This document shows positions 1 to 8,787 of a stretch of 64,000 nucleotides of DNA, piece after piece. The notes under the pieces were generated by a model. That model worked only from the letters and a program-made list of their open reading frames with translations. It was not told where the DNA came from and made no database searches. The position numbers and the translations under genes are program-made. How positions within the stretch are numbered: the first letter of the stretch is position 1; every line of letters begins with the position of its first letter. The stretch is from an uncultured delta proteobacterium (GTDB lineage Bacteria; Desulfobacterota; Syntrophia; Syntrophales; Smithellaceae), in contig CAIVQG010000051.1 of NCBI GenBank assembly GCA_903907985.1, positions 75,271-139,270 on the forward strand, read 5' to 3'.

Positions 1-253
1 GGTTACGCGGGCCCAGTTTTTCCATAATGCGGCCACCAAAAAACATGGTAACGGCAAAAAAAGTTAGAAAGACCATAAAAGGCAAATTGGCCTGAAAAGC
101 AGTCACGCCGACAAACGCTGCCTTAACCGGTCCCAGAAAAATGCTGTAAGCATATACAGCCCCCAGACATACACACATAATGAGTCCCAGAACAACGAAC
201 CCCCACCGGCCGCTTTCCGCCGGCATACCAAACACTTTTTCTTCCTTCCCCAT
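1..253 (-). CDS. OFA-family MFS transporter, N-terminal part (cut by window edge)
   Basis: The ORF track missed this frame. Reading the minus strand from the ATG at 253 gives an open frame to the window edge beginning MGKEEKVFGMPAESGRWGF. It continues into a first membrane segment (about residues 18-42, containing GAVYAYSIFLGPV), an amphipathic stretch, a second membrane segment, and the loop GGRIMEKLGPR. The AYSIF motif in TM1 and the G-R-x-x-[DE]-x-x-G-P-R loop are typical of the oxalate/formate antiporter (OFA) branch of the major facilitator superfamily, which moves small carboxylates across the inner membrane. A run of eight G just upstream of the ATG serves as ribosome binding site. Substrate cannot be inferred. 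A decayed second OFA copy lies head to head with it at 372-570. Confidence 0.8.
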   Translation of the reverse strand, partial: MGKEEKVFGMPAESGRWGFVVLGLIMCVCLGAVYAYSIFLGPVKAAFVGVTAFQANLPFMVFLTFFAVTMFFGGRIMEKLGPRN

Positions 254-371
254 TTAATACCCCCCCCAATTATTAAAATAAAAAGCGTATTAAGCATTAT
301 AAGTTTCTATTTCGAGTGTCAATAAAAAATATAAGTTTTATTCTATTGATTATTTAATTATATCCACATTA

Positions 372-570
372 GGGGAAAAACAGCTCAGTGCGGAGTTTGG
401 CTGGAGCCGGGCGGATATTTCCCTGGCTTATTAAATTTGTCTTTTGGTTTTCGGTCTAACCACTTTTCTCGCCGGGAGAATGAGTGATAAATATGGTCCG
501 CGCATCGTTGTTACAATCGGTGTGATTATTTTCGGCCTTTATGGAATTACTTATTTACCGGCCGGCATCG
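372..570 (+). pseudogene. Remnant of an OFA/MFS transporter
   Basis: Frame starting at 372 reads GEKQLSAEFGWSRADISLAY, a TAA stop at 432, then ICLLVFGLTTFLAGRMSDKYGPR up to about residue 60. FGWSRAxISLA, followed by a membrane segment and the G-R-x-x-D-x-x-G-P-R loop, is the TM1/TM2 region of monocarboxylate/OFA MFS permeases. The reading frame is kept across the stop, so a point mutation rather than a frameshift made it. No N-terminus with start codon and no downstream transporter sequence follows, because the next gene's 3' end begins at 551. It is about 200 bp of a gene otherwise lost. It is not the same piece as the partial gene at 1-253. Confidence 0.7.
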
Positions 571-1297
571 GCTGCACCCACTTTTTATTATCTCCATCAT
601 AAAACCACTTATCGGAAAAACCGCGCCGGCAAATAAAGGATGGGTTCTCCGCCCAATGGAGCAGTTCTTTATAGGCATCATGCAGTTTACGAAAACCAAC
701 AGCATGGCCGCCGCTGTCCGGATGATGAACTTTCGCCTGGCTGCGGTAGGCATTTTTAATAATTCTGCGTAAATCGGCAGACCGCAGATCGGCTTTGTCA
801 ATTTGCAGGCATTGAAGTGATTCTGTTTTAACAGTGGGAACCTTAATTACAGATGGCCGGACCGACAGGAGCGATACGTTATGCCTGGTTGCCAGCGCCA
901 GTACCTGCCTTGATGCCAGGTATTTTTTATTTGTTCGTTTTTCTTCTTCCCACCAGGCATTACCCAGCATATTTGTCATCTGGCTGAAGTCATCGGCAGG
1001 CTTCAGGCCTAATGTCCGCGTTTGAGTGTAGCGGAATATTTCTTTATGTCCGCGGGGAAGAACATCCATAATGATTGACGTATCGGAAAAGTAAAATGTC
1101 GCATAACGCGTATTAAGAACCTGCAACAGACCGCTTCTGGTGTTGAGCTTCTGCCGCAGGTTCTGTCGGCAACGAATCGAACAGTATTTGCGGTTCTTCA
1201 TGTTTTCCGCAGTTCCACAGGAGAAGCAGCGATTTTGTTTTTTATTCGCTTTTAATACAATTTCATTAGTAATTGCTGCTTTTCTCATATACGGCAA
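551..1297 (-). CDS. J-domain protein with N-terminal zinc-finger-like motif
   Basis: 248 residues. A J-domain-like segment sits near the C-terminus (about residues 168-212): AYRSQAKVHHPDSGG contains the invariant HPD that stimulates DnaK ATPase, followed by FRKLHDAYKELL, which fits helix III. The N-terminus has CFSCGTAENMKNRKYCSIRC (about residues 24-43), a C-x2-C-x12-C-x3-C arrangement resembling small treble-clef zinc fingers. The middle is unfamiliar, with a Trp-rich patch and basic stretches. There is no Gly/Phe linker or DnaJ central zinc region, so this is a type III (DNAJC-like) J-protein. The client is unknown. Its 3' end abuts the OFA remnant. The call rests on HPD plus flanking helices and is fairly secure; the zinc finger is an inference. 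Confidence 0.75.
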   Translation of the reverse strand: MPYMRKAAITNEIVLKANKKQNRCFSCGTAENMKNRKYCSIRCRQNLRQKLNTRSGLLQVLNTRYATFYFSDTSIIMDVLPRGHKEIFRYTQTRTLGLKPADDFSQMTNMLGNAWWEEEKRTNKKYLASRQVLALATRHNVSLLSVRPSVIKVPTVKTESLQCLQIDKADLRSADLRRIIKNAYRSQAKVHHPDSGGHAVGFRKLHDAYKELLHWAENPSFICRRGFSDKWFYDGDNKKWVQPMPAGK

Positions 1298-1326
1298 TTC
1301 ATCTTCCCATTAAATATTCAAACCGG

Positions 1327-1944
1327 CTATTTCTTTGCTGCGGCAAGATAACCACGTGCCAGATTGATATTGACATGAATAACGCCCTTATTCAGATCTT
1401 TCAAGGCGTAACTCTCGGTAACAACGGGCAGATTATCAGCATCAGCCTGGGTTTTAATAACCGATCCGGCGGGTACATAGCGGCCATCGGCTACTTTAAC
1501 ACCCATGAGAACTGATGCCGGTTCTACAACACAATTTGCCCCGACAAACGACCGGAACACGAGTGATTGCATTCCGACAAACGTGTTATCCAGCACAACT
1601 GCCGGTCCGTGAATCTGCACTTGATGCGCCAGAGACACATGGCTGCCGACGTAAACAGCATATTTCTTCCCGTTGACATCCATCAAATTCTTTTCTATCG
1701 GTTTGCCATTCATTTCCGTTTCCAGGGCATGGATCACGACACCGTCCTGCACATTGGAATCATCGCCGATAAAGAGGGGCTGCCCTTCATCACCGCGCAC
1801 CGAAGCACCGGGCGATACCATAATATTTTTCCCCAGAATGACATTGCCGATAACCGCTGCCAGGGGATGAACATAGCAGGTTGGATCGATAGCAGGTTCC
1901 GAAGCCTGAGCGCTAAAATCAGTTACAACATTTTTTTCAATCAT
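1327..1944 (-). CDS. Gamma-class carbonic anhydrase (left-handed beta-helix)
   Basis: 205 residues of hexapeptide-repeat sequence. Residues match the gamma carbonic anhydrase (Cam) active site: Arg50 and Asp52 in SVRGDEG, Gln66 in NVQDG, and the three zinc/iron ligands His72 (VIHALE), His102 and His107 (VGSHVSLAHQ). The HALE motif and the 25-residue insertion after it (MNGKPIEKNLMDVNGKKYAV) resemble the acidic-loop region of true Cam rather than the short CamH/YrdA type. No signal peptide is visible, so it is predicted cytoplasmic, unlike exported archaeal Cam. It would interconvert CO2 and bicarbonate for carboxylases or CO2 exchange in an anaerobe. The C-terminal helix ARGYLAAAKK is normal for the trimer. 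Confidence 0.88.
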   Translation of the reverse strand: MIEKNVVTDFSAQASEPAIDPTCYVHPLAAVIGNVILGKNIMVSPGASVRGDEGQPLFIGDDSNVQDGVVIHALETEMNGKPIEKNLMDVNGKKYAVYVGSHVSLAHQVQIHGPAVVLDNTFVGMQSLVFRSFVGANCVVEPASVLMGVKVADGRYVPAGSVIKTQADADNLPVVTESYALKDLNKGVIHVNINLARGYLAAAKK

Positions 1945-2059
1945 TTTCTTCGCCTCCGTAATTTTATTCTCTTAAAGCCGTTGTTCCGATTGGCTTGTTA
2001 TTTATAATTTACACCTTTTAAGATTTCTCCCTCAGGTCGAAATGGGACAGTGACAAATA

Positions 2060-2680
2060 TTAGCTGTTTGACTTTATTATTTCGCGCCTGATTAATTCCT
2101 GCCAGACCTCTTCCACTTTTTTCTCTGTCTCGGCAATTGATGCCTGATTATCGATGACAATATCGGCCAGGATTATTTTGTCGTCAATAAGCATCTGGCA
2201 GACCAGCCGCAGTCTTGCCTCTTCACTGCTGATGCCGTTACGTGTTATAAGCCGGTTAATCTGTTCTTGAGCCGGGATCATCACCAGAATCGTTAAATCA
2301 AATAAATACTGCATCTGCCCTTCAAACAATAGAGGAACATCAGACAAGGCAATCGCGTGCGGATCGCTTGCTTTTATCTTTTCCAGACGGGCCTGCCACT
2401 CTTCATAGACGCGCGGATGAACAGTGTTATTGAGCACTTTGAGCGATTCTGGATGGTTAAATACAATGGCCGCCATTTTAATGCGGTTAATTTTTTTGTC
2501 CTGATCCAGAATATCAGAGCCGAAATAGTCGACAATTTCCTGCCAGGCTGGTTTTCCCGGCTCCTGAACTTGGTGGGCGATTACATCGAAGTCAATCAGA
2601 TGAGCCCCCCGCAGCACAAACATCTGGGCTACTGTCGATTTCCCACAGGCGATGCCGCCCGTCAATCCCACATTTAACAT
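2060..2680 (-). CDS. coaE: Dephospho-CoA kinase
   Basis: 206 residues, normal length. The P-loop [12 protein letters not shown] opens the protein and is followed by [16 protein letters not shown], the Asp-containing base region of Coa[14 protein letters not shown] and the lid region with RLITRNGIS also fit the family. It catalyses the last step of CoA synthesis, ATP-dependent phosphorylation of the 3'-hydroxyl of dephospho-CoA, in the cytoplasm. The start overlaps the 3' end of coaX by 7 bp, so the two are translationally coupled; together they cover the first and last committed steps of CoA synthesis. Confidence 0.95.
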   Translation of the reverse strand: MLNVGLTGGIACGKSTVAQMFVLRGAHLIDFDVIAHQVQEPGKPAWQEIVDYFGSDILDQDKKINRIKMAAIVFNHPESLKVLNNTVHPRVYEEWQARLEKIKASDPHAIALSDVPLLFEGQMQYLFDLTILVMIPAQEQINRLITRNGISSEEARLRLVCQMLIDDKIILADIVIDNQASIAETEKKVEEVWQELIRREIIKSNS

Positions 2681-3456
2681 GACTTTTTATTCAAATTATA
2701 GATGATCCGTAAACCATCCAGGGTCAGCATATCCTCGATCTTATCAATGCTTCTTGTCTCCGGGGCGACAATCTTGGCTAATCCTCCGGTAGCTATCACC
2801 ATTGGATTGGCTTTTACTTCCGCTTTCATCCGTTCGACAATTCCATCTACCAACCCTGCATAACCAAACATGATGCCCGCCTGTATTGCGCTGACAGTAT
2901 CCTTGGTAATAACTGTTTTCGGTGTGCTGAATTCGACGCGCGGCAATTTTGATGCTCGTTTAAAAAGAGCCTCACTGGAAATTACAATTCCCGGGGCAAT
3001 GCAACCACCCATATATTCGCCTTTGGGAGATATGTAATCAAAGGTTGTTGCCGTTCCAAAGTCAACAATGATCGCATCCCGTTTATATTTATCATAGGCG
3101 GCGACCGCATTGACAATTCTATCGGCGCCGACTTCCTTGGGATTATCATAATAAATCGGCATCCCCGTTTTGATCCCCGGCCCCACAATCATCGGCTTGA
3201 GATTGAAATACTTTACACATAGAGGTTCCAGAATATTGAGCATCGGCGGCACAACACAGGATATTATAATTGCCGAGACCGCTTTTATCTCAGCAATTTT
3301 CATGCGGCTGGTTTGATACAAGTTATAAATGAGCACACCATATTCATCAATGGTATGGTCAATCTCTGTACGAATCCGCCAGTCATGCACCAGCTTATCT
3401 TCATCATACAAGCCCAAAACCGTATTGGTATTGCCGACATCTATTACTAACAGCAT
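2674..3456 (-). CDS. coaX: Type III pantothenate kinase
   Basis: 260 residues, typical for CoaX. ASKHA-fold motifs are present: phosphate-1 [12 protein letters not shown] at the N-terminus, [12 protein letters not shown] (pantothenate-binding aspartate region), and phosphate-2 [10 protein letters not shown]. It phosphorylates pantothenate, the first step of CoA synthesis, without feedback inhibition by CoA and with a monovalent cation requirement (family knowledge). It lies 5 bp downstream of birA and overlaps coaE. The three form a cofactor operon (birA-coaX-coaE). Confidence 0.95.
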   Translation of the reverse strand: MLLVIDVGNTNTVLGLYDEDKLVHDWRIRTEIDHTIDEYGVLIYNLYQTSRMKIAEIKAVSAIIISCVVPPMLNILEPLCVKYFNLKPMIVGPGIKTGMPIYYDNPKEVGADRIVNAVAAYDKYKRDAIIVDFGTATTFDYISPKGEYMGGCIAPGIVISSEALFKRASKLPRVEFSTPKTVITKDTVSAIQAGIMFGYAGLVDGIVERMKAEVKANPMVIATGGLAKIVAPETRSIDKIEDMLTLDGLRIIYNLNKKSC

Positions 3457-3461
3457 ATTTA

Positions 3462-4283
3462 TTACCCCTTTTTCAATATTGTGGCGTCTCCGGCGTTTAT
3501 TACCATTTTTTCACCCTGGACAGTACATATAATCAACGATCCTGTGTCATCGATACCTATAGCCTTGCCTGTTACCGTTTCATTAAAATGGATTACCTGA
3601 ACATTCTGTCCGATCATCGGCGCCAGATTAAGCCACTTTTCTTTAATGGCAGCAAAGCCATTTTGCAACAGTTTTTTATACCATTTGGCGAAATTTTCAT
3701 ACAGTCTGATGATCAGATCCTGGCGGGAAATTTCCTGCCCTGCTTCTGAACTTAAAGACGTAGCAATTTCGCGTATTTCCACCGGGAATTGATTTTCCCG
3801 AATGTTCACATTGATACCTATGCCCACCACCACAAAATCAACGTCTTCCTCCGCAGTTTTCATTTGCGCCAGAATGCCACAGATTTTTTTACCATTTAGC
3901 AAAACATCGTTGGGCCACTTGAGTTCAATCTTACCCGGGCAGTATTGCTCCAGAAGCTCGGCCACGGCCACACCGGCAACAAGCGATATTTGCGGCGCTG
4001 CCGCCGGTGGGAGATGAGGCCGCAAGATAAACGAGGTATATATATTGGAACCGGCAGGTGAATGCCATATCCTCTGCATACGGCCTCTGCCTTTGGTCTG
4101 GCTGTCGGCAAGAACAACCGTGCCTTCCGGCGCGCCTTCAACACCCAGACGGAATGCCTCATCATTAGTCGAACCAATTTCCGGGAAATAATAAATCTTA
4201 TGGCCGATTAATCTTCCGGCCAGATTCTTTTCCAGGAGAATTTCATCAAAACCCGGAAGTCTTTCATTACAAACTGTTGCCAT
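3462..4283 (-). CDS. birA: Biotin--[acetyl-CoA-carboxylase] ligase, without DNA-binding domain
   Basis: 273 residues. Catalytic-domain motifs are GSTNDEA, the biotinyl-AMP loop [23 protein letters not shown], and [17 protein letters not shown] with the catalytic Lys. The C-terminal SH3-like domain (about 225-270) contains [10 protein letters not shown]. Only about 30 residues precede the catalytic fold, too short for the winged helix found in bifunctional BirA repressors. This is therefore a class I ligase that attaches biotin to carboxyl-carrier proteins but probably does not repress biotin genes. It is first in the birA-coaX-coaE run. Confidence 0.93.
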   Translation of the reverse strand: MATVCNERLPGFDEILLEKNLAGRLIGHKIYYFPEIGSTNDEAFRLGVEGAPEGTVVLADSQTKGRGRMQRIWHSPAGSNIYTSFILRPHLPPAAAPQISLVAGVAVAELLEQYCPGKIELKWPNDVLLNGKKICGILAQMKTAEEDVDFVVVGIGINVNIRENQFPVEIREIATSLSSEAGQEISRQDLIIRLYENFAKWYKKLLQNGFAAIKEKWLNLAPMIGQNVQVIHFNETVTGKAIGIDDTGSLIICTVQGEKMVINAGDATILKKG

Positions 4284-4559
4284 CTTTTTTATACCAATTT
4301 GCCTTCAGCGAACCACAATTTACAGGGAACAAAGTGCACTGCAAACTGTAAATCTAACTATCCCGATATCAAAGCATGTCGGGGAGGTCTTTATTAACAC
4401 AAAACACAACCTGGTGAAAGTTCAATTGTGTTGATTTTATGATGCAATATTCTCTTTTCATTTTTCATGAAAAAAAGTAGGATTGCAAGAATTCTGGCAA
4501 ATACCAACCAGGCATATTAAATATCATATGAACATTACAGGTAAAGGAGATAATATCTA

Positions 4560-5150
4560 TTGCGATTAAAAGCATATCTGCTTATTTTCGACGGTCTTGC
4601 GGATTGGGAACCTGCGCTTGCATTGTGCGAGATTAATAAATCAGGGAAATTTGATGTAGTAACCGTCGGTTTTTTTAACAGACCGGTCAAAACAATGGGT
4701 GGCTGCAATGTCAGCCCTGATGTCACGCTTGATAATATCAATTTCAACGAAGCTGCTATTTTCATCATGCCCGGTGGTGATATTTGGGAACAAGGATCGC
4801 ATGAAAAGTTGATCAACATCCTCCACGAACTCCATGCAAAAAATACCATCATTGCTGCAATCTGTGGAGCAACATTAGAGATTGCAAGAGCAGGACTGAT
4901 GCATGGTCTTCGTCACACAAGCAATTCCAAGGGCTATTTAAAGGCTATGATACCCGATTATAGAGATGATGATTTTTATGTAAACAAATTGGCAATCACT
5001 GACAAGAATCTCATAACTGCCAGCGGACTAGGTAGTGTTGAATTCGCGTGTGAAATTGTCAGGCTATTAAATATCTATACCAGCGAACAAACTCAAGAGT
5101 TGTATGAAATGTTCAAGCATGGTGTGATACCGGCTCGTTATGTAATATAA
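4560..5150 (+). CDS. DJ-1/PfpI family protein
   Basis: 196 residues, TTG start chosen because AAAGGAG lies 9 nt upstream and no ATG is available near the conserved N-terminus. The fold motifs are IMPGGDIWE (oxyanion loop with a conserved Gly-Gly) and the nucleophile elbow AAICGAT with the reactive Cys at about residue 101, then ATLEIARAGLMHG and RHTSNS. This is the type 1 glutamine-amidotransferase-like class that contains DJ-1, YajL, PfpI and YdeA; members act as glyoxalases/deglycases or stress proteins, but the specific activity is not evident here. It is the first of four same-strand genes to 8128 with no obvious shared pathway. Confidence 0.8.
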   Translation: MRLKAYLLIFDGLADWEPALALCEINKSGKFDVVTVGFFNRPVKTMGGCNVSPDVTLDNINFNEAAIFIMPGGDIWEQGSHEKLINILHELHAKNTIIAAICGATLEIARAGLMHGLRHTSNSKGYLKAMIPDYRDDDFYVNKLAITDKNLITASGLGSVEFACEIVRLLNIYTSEQTQELYEMFKHGVIPARYVI

Positions 5151-5226
5151 AGACCGCATTCAGACTGATGCCCGACTTTAGATAAACTTAGTCCACCGGT
5201 AAACCAATAAAAAGGAGGAACAAGCT

Positions 5227-5793
5227 ATGGATAAAATTAAAATTGCTAGCGGGGCGGCTTTTTTATACCCGATGCCGATGGTATTGGTGGGCTCTGTTTT
5301 CGAGGGCAAAGCAAATTTCATGGCCGTCGGCTGGGTTTCCCGGGTGAATTACACCCCCCCTCTCTTGGCGATAGCAATAGGTCCGCACCATACAAATAGA
5401 GGAATTGACGAAAACAGAGAATTCAGCATTAATATTCCGGATGTCTCCCTCCTCGAGAAAACTGATTATTGCGGCCTTGTTTCCGGCAGCAAAACCGATA
5501 AATCCGAAATTTTTAATGTTTTTTACGGGAAATCAGACAAAGCACCATTGATTAAAGAATGTCCGGTTTGTATGTCCTGTTCCGTATATGATGTAGTCCA
5601 ATTGCCGGTTAATAAGCTTTACATCGGCGAGCCGAAAGAAGTTTTTACAGAAGAAAAATATATGACCGATCAGAAGTTGGATATAAAAAAAATAAATCCC
5701 TTTACCTTATCCATGCCGGACAATCACTATTGGTCTGTCGGCGAAAATCTCGGAAAGGCATGGGATATAGGCAAAAACTTGAAGAAGAATTAA
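5227..5793 (+). CDS. Flavoredoxin-type flavin reductase domain protein
   Basis: 188 residues behind a strong AAAGGAGG. The N-terminus (FLYPMPMVLVGSVFEGKANFMAVGWVSR) and AIGPHHTNRGIDENREFSINIP match the flavin-reductase-like FMN-binding barrel (flavoredoxin/FlaRed family) common in sulfate reducers and syntrophs. The central Cys cluster KECPVCMSCSVYD is characteristic of this subgroup, though its role is unclear. Likely a cytoplasmic FMN-binding electron carrier or NAD(P)H:flavin reductase. The next gene starts 24 bp downstream. Confidence 0.85.
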   Translation: MDKIKIASGAAFLYPMPMVLVGSVFEGKANFMAVGWVSRVNYTPPLLAIAIGPHHTNRGIDENREFSINIPDVSLLEKTDYCGLVSGSKTDKSEIFNVFYGKSDKAPLIKECPVCMSCSVYDVVQLPVNKLYIGEPKEVFTEEKYMTDQKLDIKKINPFTLSMPDNHYWSVGENLGKAWDIGKNLKKN

Positions 5794-5817
5794 TTCCAAT
5801 TAAAAGGAATACATTAA

Positions 5818-6606
5818 ATGATTATTGATGGACATCAACATGTTTTGCATGATCCGGAAACACAACTGTCGCTGGCGGCAGAAGCAGAGCTGGACAAAGT
5901 GGTATTATTCCCCACGATTGTCCATCCGGAACGTGCAAAAACACGAGAAGAATTTATTAATGAGATGGGCACTCTGAATAAAATTCTTTCAGGTCAAATT
6001 AACCCTGTAGAAGCTCGAATAAAGTCCATTACCGAATTAGTTGAACGAATCCAGATGAACCCCAAGATTTATCTTGGTTTTGGGTCGTGTCCTTACGGAT
6101 TGAATATTGAACAGACCGGAGAATGGATTGAACAAAGGATCATTAAAAACAATTTACAGGGAATTGGAGAAATTGTTCTGGGTTCAGGACATGTTTCGGC
6201 AATTGAAAATATTTTTCTGTATCTCCACGAACAGCAACATCTGCTTCCCCTCTGGATTCATACTTTCAATCCACTCGGCATCGCCGATATTCAACAGATT
6301 ATTGATTTAGCAATAAAATATTCTCGCGTTAATGTCATTCTTGGGCATAGCGGTGGAAGTCATTGGATGGAAACCCTGGAAATGGTGAAATCGGAACAAA
6401 ATATCTATATGGACATATCAGCATCTTTTTCGGTATTGCCCATACAATTTATTTCCGCAGCAATTCCCGAGCGGTGTGTGTTTAGCTCCGATACACCGTA
6501 TGGCAATCCATATTTAGGACGCCAACAAATAGAATATATTATCAAGGATGTTCACATTAGAAATAATGTTTTAGGACTGAATACGGCAAGATTACTCAAC
6601 ATATAG
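5818..6606 (+). CDS. Amidohydrolase-related (TIM-barrel) metal-dependent hydrolase
   Basis: 262 residues. The protein opens with MIIDGHQHVL, the strand-1 H-x-H metal motif, has a His in LWIHTFNP (strand 5 area), VILGHSGGSHW (strand 6) and FSSDTPYG with the strand-8 aspartate. This pattern fits the amidohydrolase_2 group (ACMSD/LigY/TatD-like decarboxylases or hydrolases). The substrate is unknown. The weak ribosome binding site AAAAGGAA is 9 nt upstream. It is cotranscribed by spacing with the flavoredoxin gene (24 bp). Confidence 0.75.
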   Translation: MIIDGHQHVLHDPETQLSLAAEAELDKVVLFPTIVHPERAKTREEFINEMGTLNKILSGQINPVEARIKSITELVERIQMNPKIYLGFGSCPYGLNIEQTGEWIEQRIIKNNLQGIGEIVLGSGHVSAIENIFLYLHEQQHLLPLWIHTFNPLGIADIQQIIDLAIKYSRVNVILGHSGGSHWMETLEMVKSEQNIYMDISASFSVLPIQFISAAIPERCVFSSDTPYGNPYLGRQQIEYIIKDVHIRNNVLGLNTARLLNI

Positions 6607-6667
6607 AGAACCAGCTGTTTGTCAACTCAGCGTAGTGCTCGACATTGCCATCAGGAAGAAGAAAAAT

Positions 6668-8128
6668 ATGAAAATTAGATTGTCTGTATTTATAGTTGCA
6701 ATATTAATAACGACAGGATGTTCGCATATCGGGTTAAAGTCTGGTCCTGATCAGAGCAATACCGGCAAAACCGAATCCCTTTACAACAAATTCATCGAAG
6801 GAAACTCGCCTAACATTGCGCAACTCAATCTTTTCTTTTCCCAAATGCCCAAAGGCGGAGACATCCACCATCACTATTCGGGCAGTATTTATGCGGAAAA
6901 TTATCTGGACTGGGTTGAGGCTGCCGATTGCCGGATTGATAAGAATACACTTAAAATTGTTAAAGCTGCTGATGTAAAGGACAGCACTTGTTGTCTTTCG
7001 GTAAAGCAATTACGTTCTGATCTGGAACTATACAGCAAACTATTAACCATCTGGTCCGATAAAGACTACAGAAACCACTACCATCAACAATTGCCGCCGG
7101 ACTTAAACTTTTTTAGCACCTTCAGTTATTTCGGGCCGATTTCGAAAAACCATAAAGAAGGATTAATGATTTTGAAAGATCAGGCCATCGGAGAAAATGT
7201 CAGCTATATTGAGACAATGATCAGTTCGGTTGGTTACTCTTATCAGGACAACTCCTTTGATGAAAATGCTAAAAAAGCAACCAGCCCGGAAGCTGTTGTA
7301 CGGCTGTTGGATGAACTGACATTAAAGATAAAAGCAGATGATAAATTTCTAAAAAAAATTAATGACTTCATCGGGGAAATAGAAAGCGCCCACAGGGGAA
7401 TAGATGATGACCGGTTTATGATGCGCTATCAGGTATATGCCTCTCGAAACGCTACTCCCAGCGCCGTTTTTTCATCACTCTATGCGGCATTTCTGGCTGA
7501 TGATAAATTCAACCTGCTGGTAGGAGTTAATTTAGTCGGCCCGGAAAACGGCCTGGTGGCGCTGGCCGATTATAATTTGCATATGCAGATGATCTCTTAT
7601 CTGCGGGATAAATTCCCGAACGTCAATGTCGCCTTACATGCCGGTGAGCTCACGCTGGGCATGGTTCCCCCGAAAGACCTGAAGTTTCATATTTCACAGG
7701 CAATACATATTGCCCGCGTTCAGCGGATCGGCCATGGCGTAGATTTGCCTTATGAAGAAGGAGCCCTCGAGCTTTTGCAGAAGATCAAAGAAAAATCGGT
7801 AGTCGAGATTAACCTGACCAGTAATGAATTCATACTGGGAGTTAAGGACAACGAGCATCCATATCTGATATATTCCGCCTATGATATCCCTCTGGTCATT
7901 AGTACCGATGATTCCGGTGTTTCCAGGAATAATTTAAGCGGTGAATACGTCCTGTTGGCAAAAAGATATAAGCCCGGCTATAAAACGGTGAAGAAATATG
8001 TATTCAATAGCATTAAGCACTCTTTTCTTTCCCAAAACGAAAAAGTCTTATTAACTAATTCTCTTGATGCCCGTTTTGCTAAATTTGAAGCCGAGATGGC
8101 CCGATACTATGATCTCTTACAGGAATAA
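6668..8128 (+). CDS. Adenosine-deaminase-like lipoprotein
   Basis: The ORF track begins at a GTG at 6635. The ATG at 6668 is preferred because AGGAAGAAG precedes it and the protein then begins with a lipoprotein signal MKIRLSVFIVAILITTGC, lipobox Cys18. The mature part has adenosine/AMP deaminase motifs: PKGGDIHHHYSG (metal His-x-His), ALHAGE, RIGHGVDLPYE, EINLTSN and STDDSGV (catalytic aspartates). About 486 residues, longer than cytosolic Add (about 335), with extra N-terminal sequence like secreted ADGF-type deaminases. Likely a periplasmic or outer-membrane purine-salvage enzyme converting adenosine (or an analogue) to inosine. Substrate specificity is inferred from family only. Confidence 0.85.
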   Translation: MKIRLSVFIVAILITTGCSHIGLKSGPDQSNTGKTESLYNKFIEGNSPNIAQLNLFFSQMPKGGDIHHHYSGSIYAENYLDWVEAADCRIDKNTLKIVKAADVKDSTCCLSVKQLRSDLELYSKLLTIWSDKDYRNHYHQQLPPDLNFFSTFSYFGPISKNHKEGLMILKDQAIGENVSYIETMISSVGYSYQDNSFDENAKKATSPEAVVRLLDELTLKIKADDKFLKKINDFIGEIESAHRGIDDDRFMMRYQVYASRNATPSAVFSSLYAAFLADDKFNLLVGVNLVGPENGLVALADYNLHMQMISYLRDKFPNVNVALHAGELTLGMVPPKDLKFHISQAIHIARVQRIGHGVDLPYEEGALELLQKIKEKSVVEINLTSNEFILGVKDNEHPYLIYSAYDIPLVISTDDSGVSRNNLSGEYVLLAKRYKPGYKTVKKYVFNSIKHSFLSQNEKVLLTNSLDARFAKFEAEMARYYDLLQE

Positions 8129-8177
8129 ACAGGCAGGCAATTTGTTCGAGGTGAACGGCCGAAAAGTACGGCTATCA

Positions 8178-8251
8178 TGGCTGAGGGGCGAGGAATCGAA
8201 CCTCAATTTACAGGGCCAGAACCTGCCGTCCTACCGTTAGACGACCCCTCA
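8178..8251 (-). tRNA. tRNA-Gln (anticodon CTG)
   Basis: Minus strand folds as a cloverleaf: acceptor TGAGGGG/CCCCTCA, D arm GTCT-AACGGTA-GGAC, anticodon stem GCAGG/CCTGT with loop TTCTGGC (anticodon CTG), T arm TGAGG-TTCGATT-CCTCG, discriminator G73 and an encoded CCA. The anticodon loop starts with TT and has a purine after the anticodon, as expected. It reads CAG glutamine codons. It lies 76 bp downstream of glnK. Confidence 0.95.
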
Positions 8252-8327
8252 GTGCAAAAATTATAAACATGGTAAAGCCATTACCCACGTTATGAAGATT
8301 ACATTCCATTGCGATCAGGATTACTTA

Positions 8328-8729
8328 CTAAGTAACTCTGGTGTCATCCTTTGATTTAGCCTTCTTTGTATCGATGTCGTCAGGATATGACATAGCTTCC
8401 GCACCGCGTTCGCGCGTCCGGACGCGGATCACATCTTCCACAGGAGTAACAAAGATAATCCCGTCGCCGGGTTCACCGGTATAAGCTGACTTGAGGATAG
8501 CTTCAATCGCAGTATCAAGATTGCGCTTGTTCAGAACAATGTTAATCTGAATCTTAGGCAACATATTAACCTGATAAGTGCCCGCCCGGCCGACCAATTG
8601 AATTCCTCCCTGACGTCCATGGCCCCGTACCTCGAACATATTTAGACCGACTATTCCGATTTCGGCAAGGGCGTCTCTGACGTCATTGACTTTGTCTTCA
8701 CGAATTATGGCCTCTATTTTTTTCAGCAT
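8328..8729 (-). CDS. glnK: Nitrogen regulatory protein PII (GlnK-type)
   Basis: 133 residues. PII landmarks: MLKKIEAIIRE, the T-loop region RGHGRQGGIQ...GTYQVNMLPK with a Tyr aligned to the uridylylated Tyr51, the B-loop YTGEPGDGIIFV (ATP site) and the C-loop RVRTRERG. A basic/acidic tail of about 20 residues beyond the usual end is unusual. PII reads 2-oxoglutarate and ATP/ADP and blocks AmtB when nitrogen is sufficient. It lies directly downstream of amtB (58 bp) and is assigned glnK for that reason; it probably shares the sigma-54 promoter. Confidence 0.93.
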   Translation of the reverse strand: MLKKIEAIIREDKVNDVRDALAEIGIVGLNMFEVRGHGRQGGIQLVGRAGTYQVNMLPKIQINIVLNKRNLDTAIEAILKSAYTGEPGDGIIFVTPVEDVIRVRTRERGAEAMSYPDDIDTKKAKSKDDTRVT

Positions 8730-8787
8730 GTAACATCTCCTTAATGATACAAGTTGTTATGGAACATGTTTCTCTTAACTTAGTCTA

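Noticed and set aside
547-801. 84-residue minus-strand ORF
   Set aside because: It overlaps the J-domain gene in another frame on the same strand, without domain or ribosome binding site.
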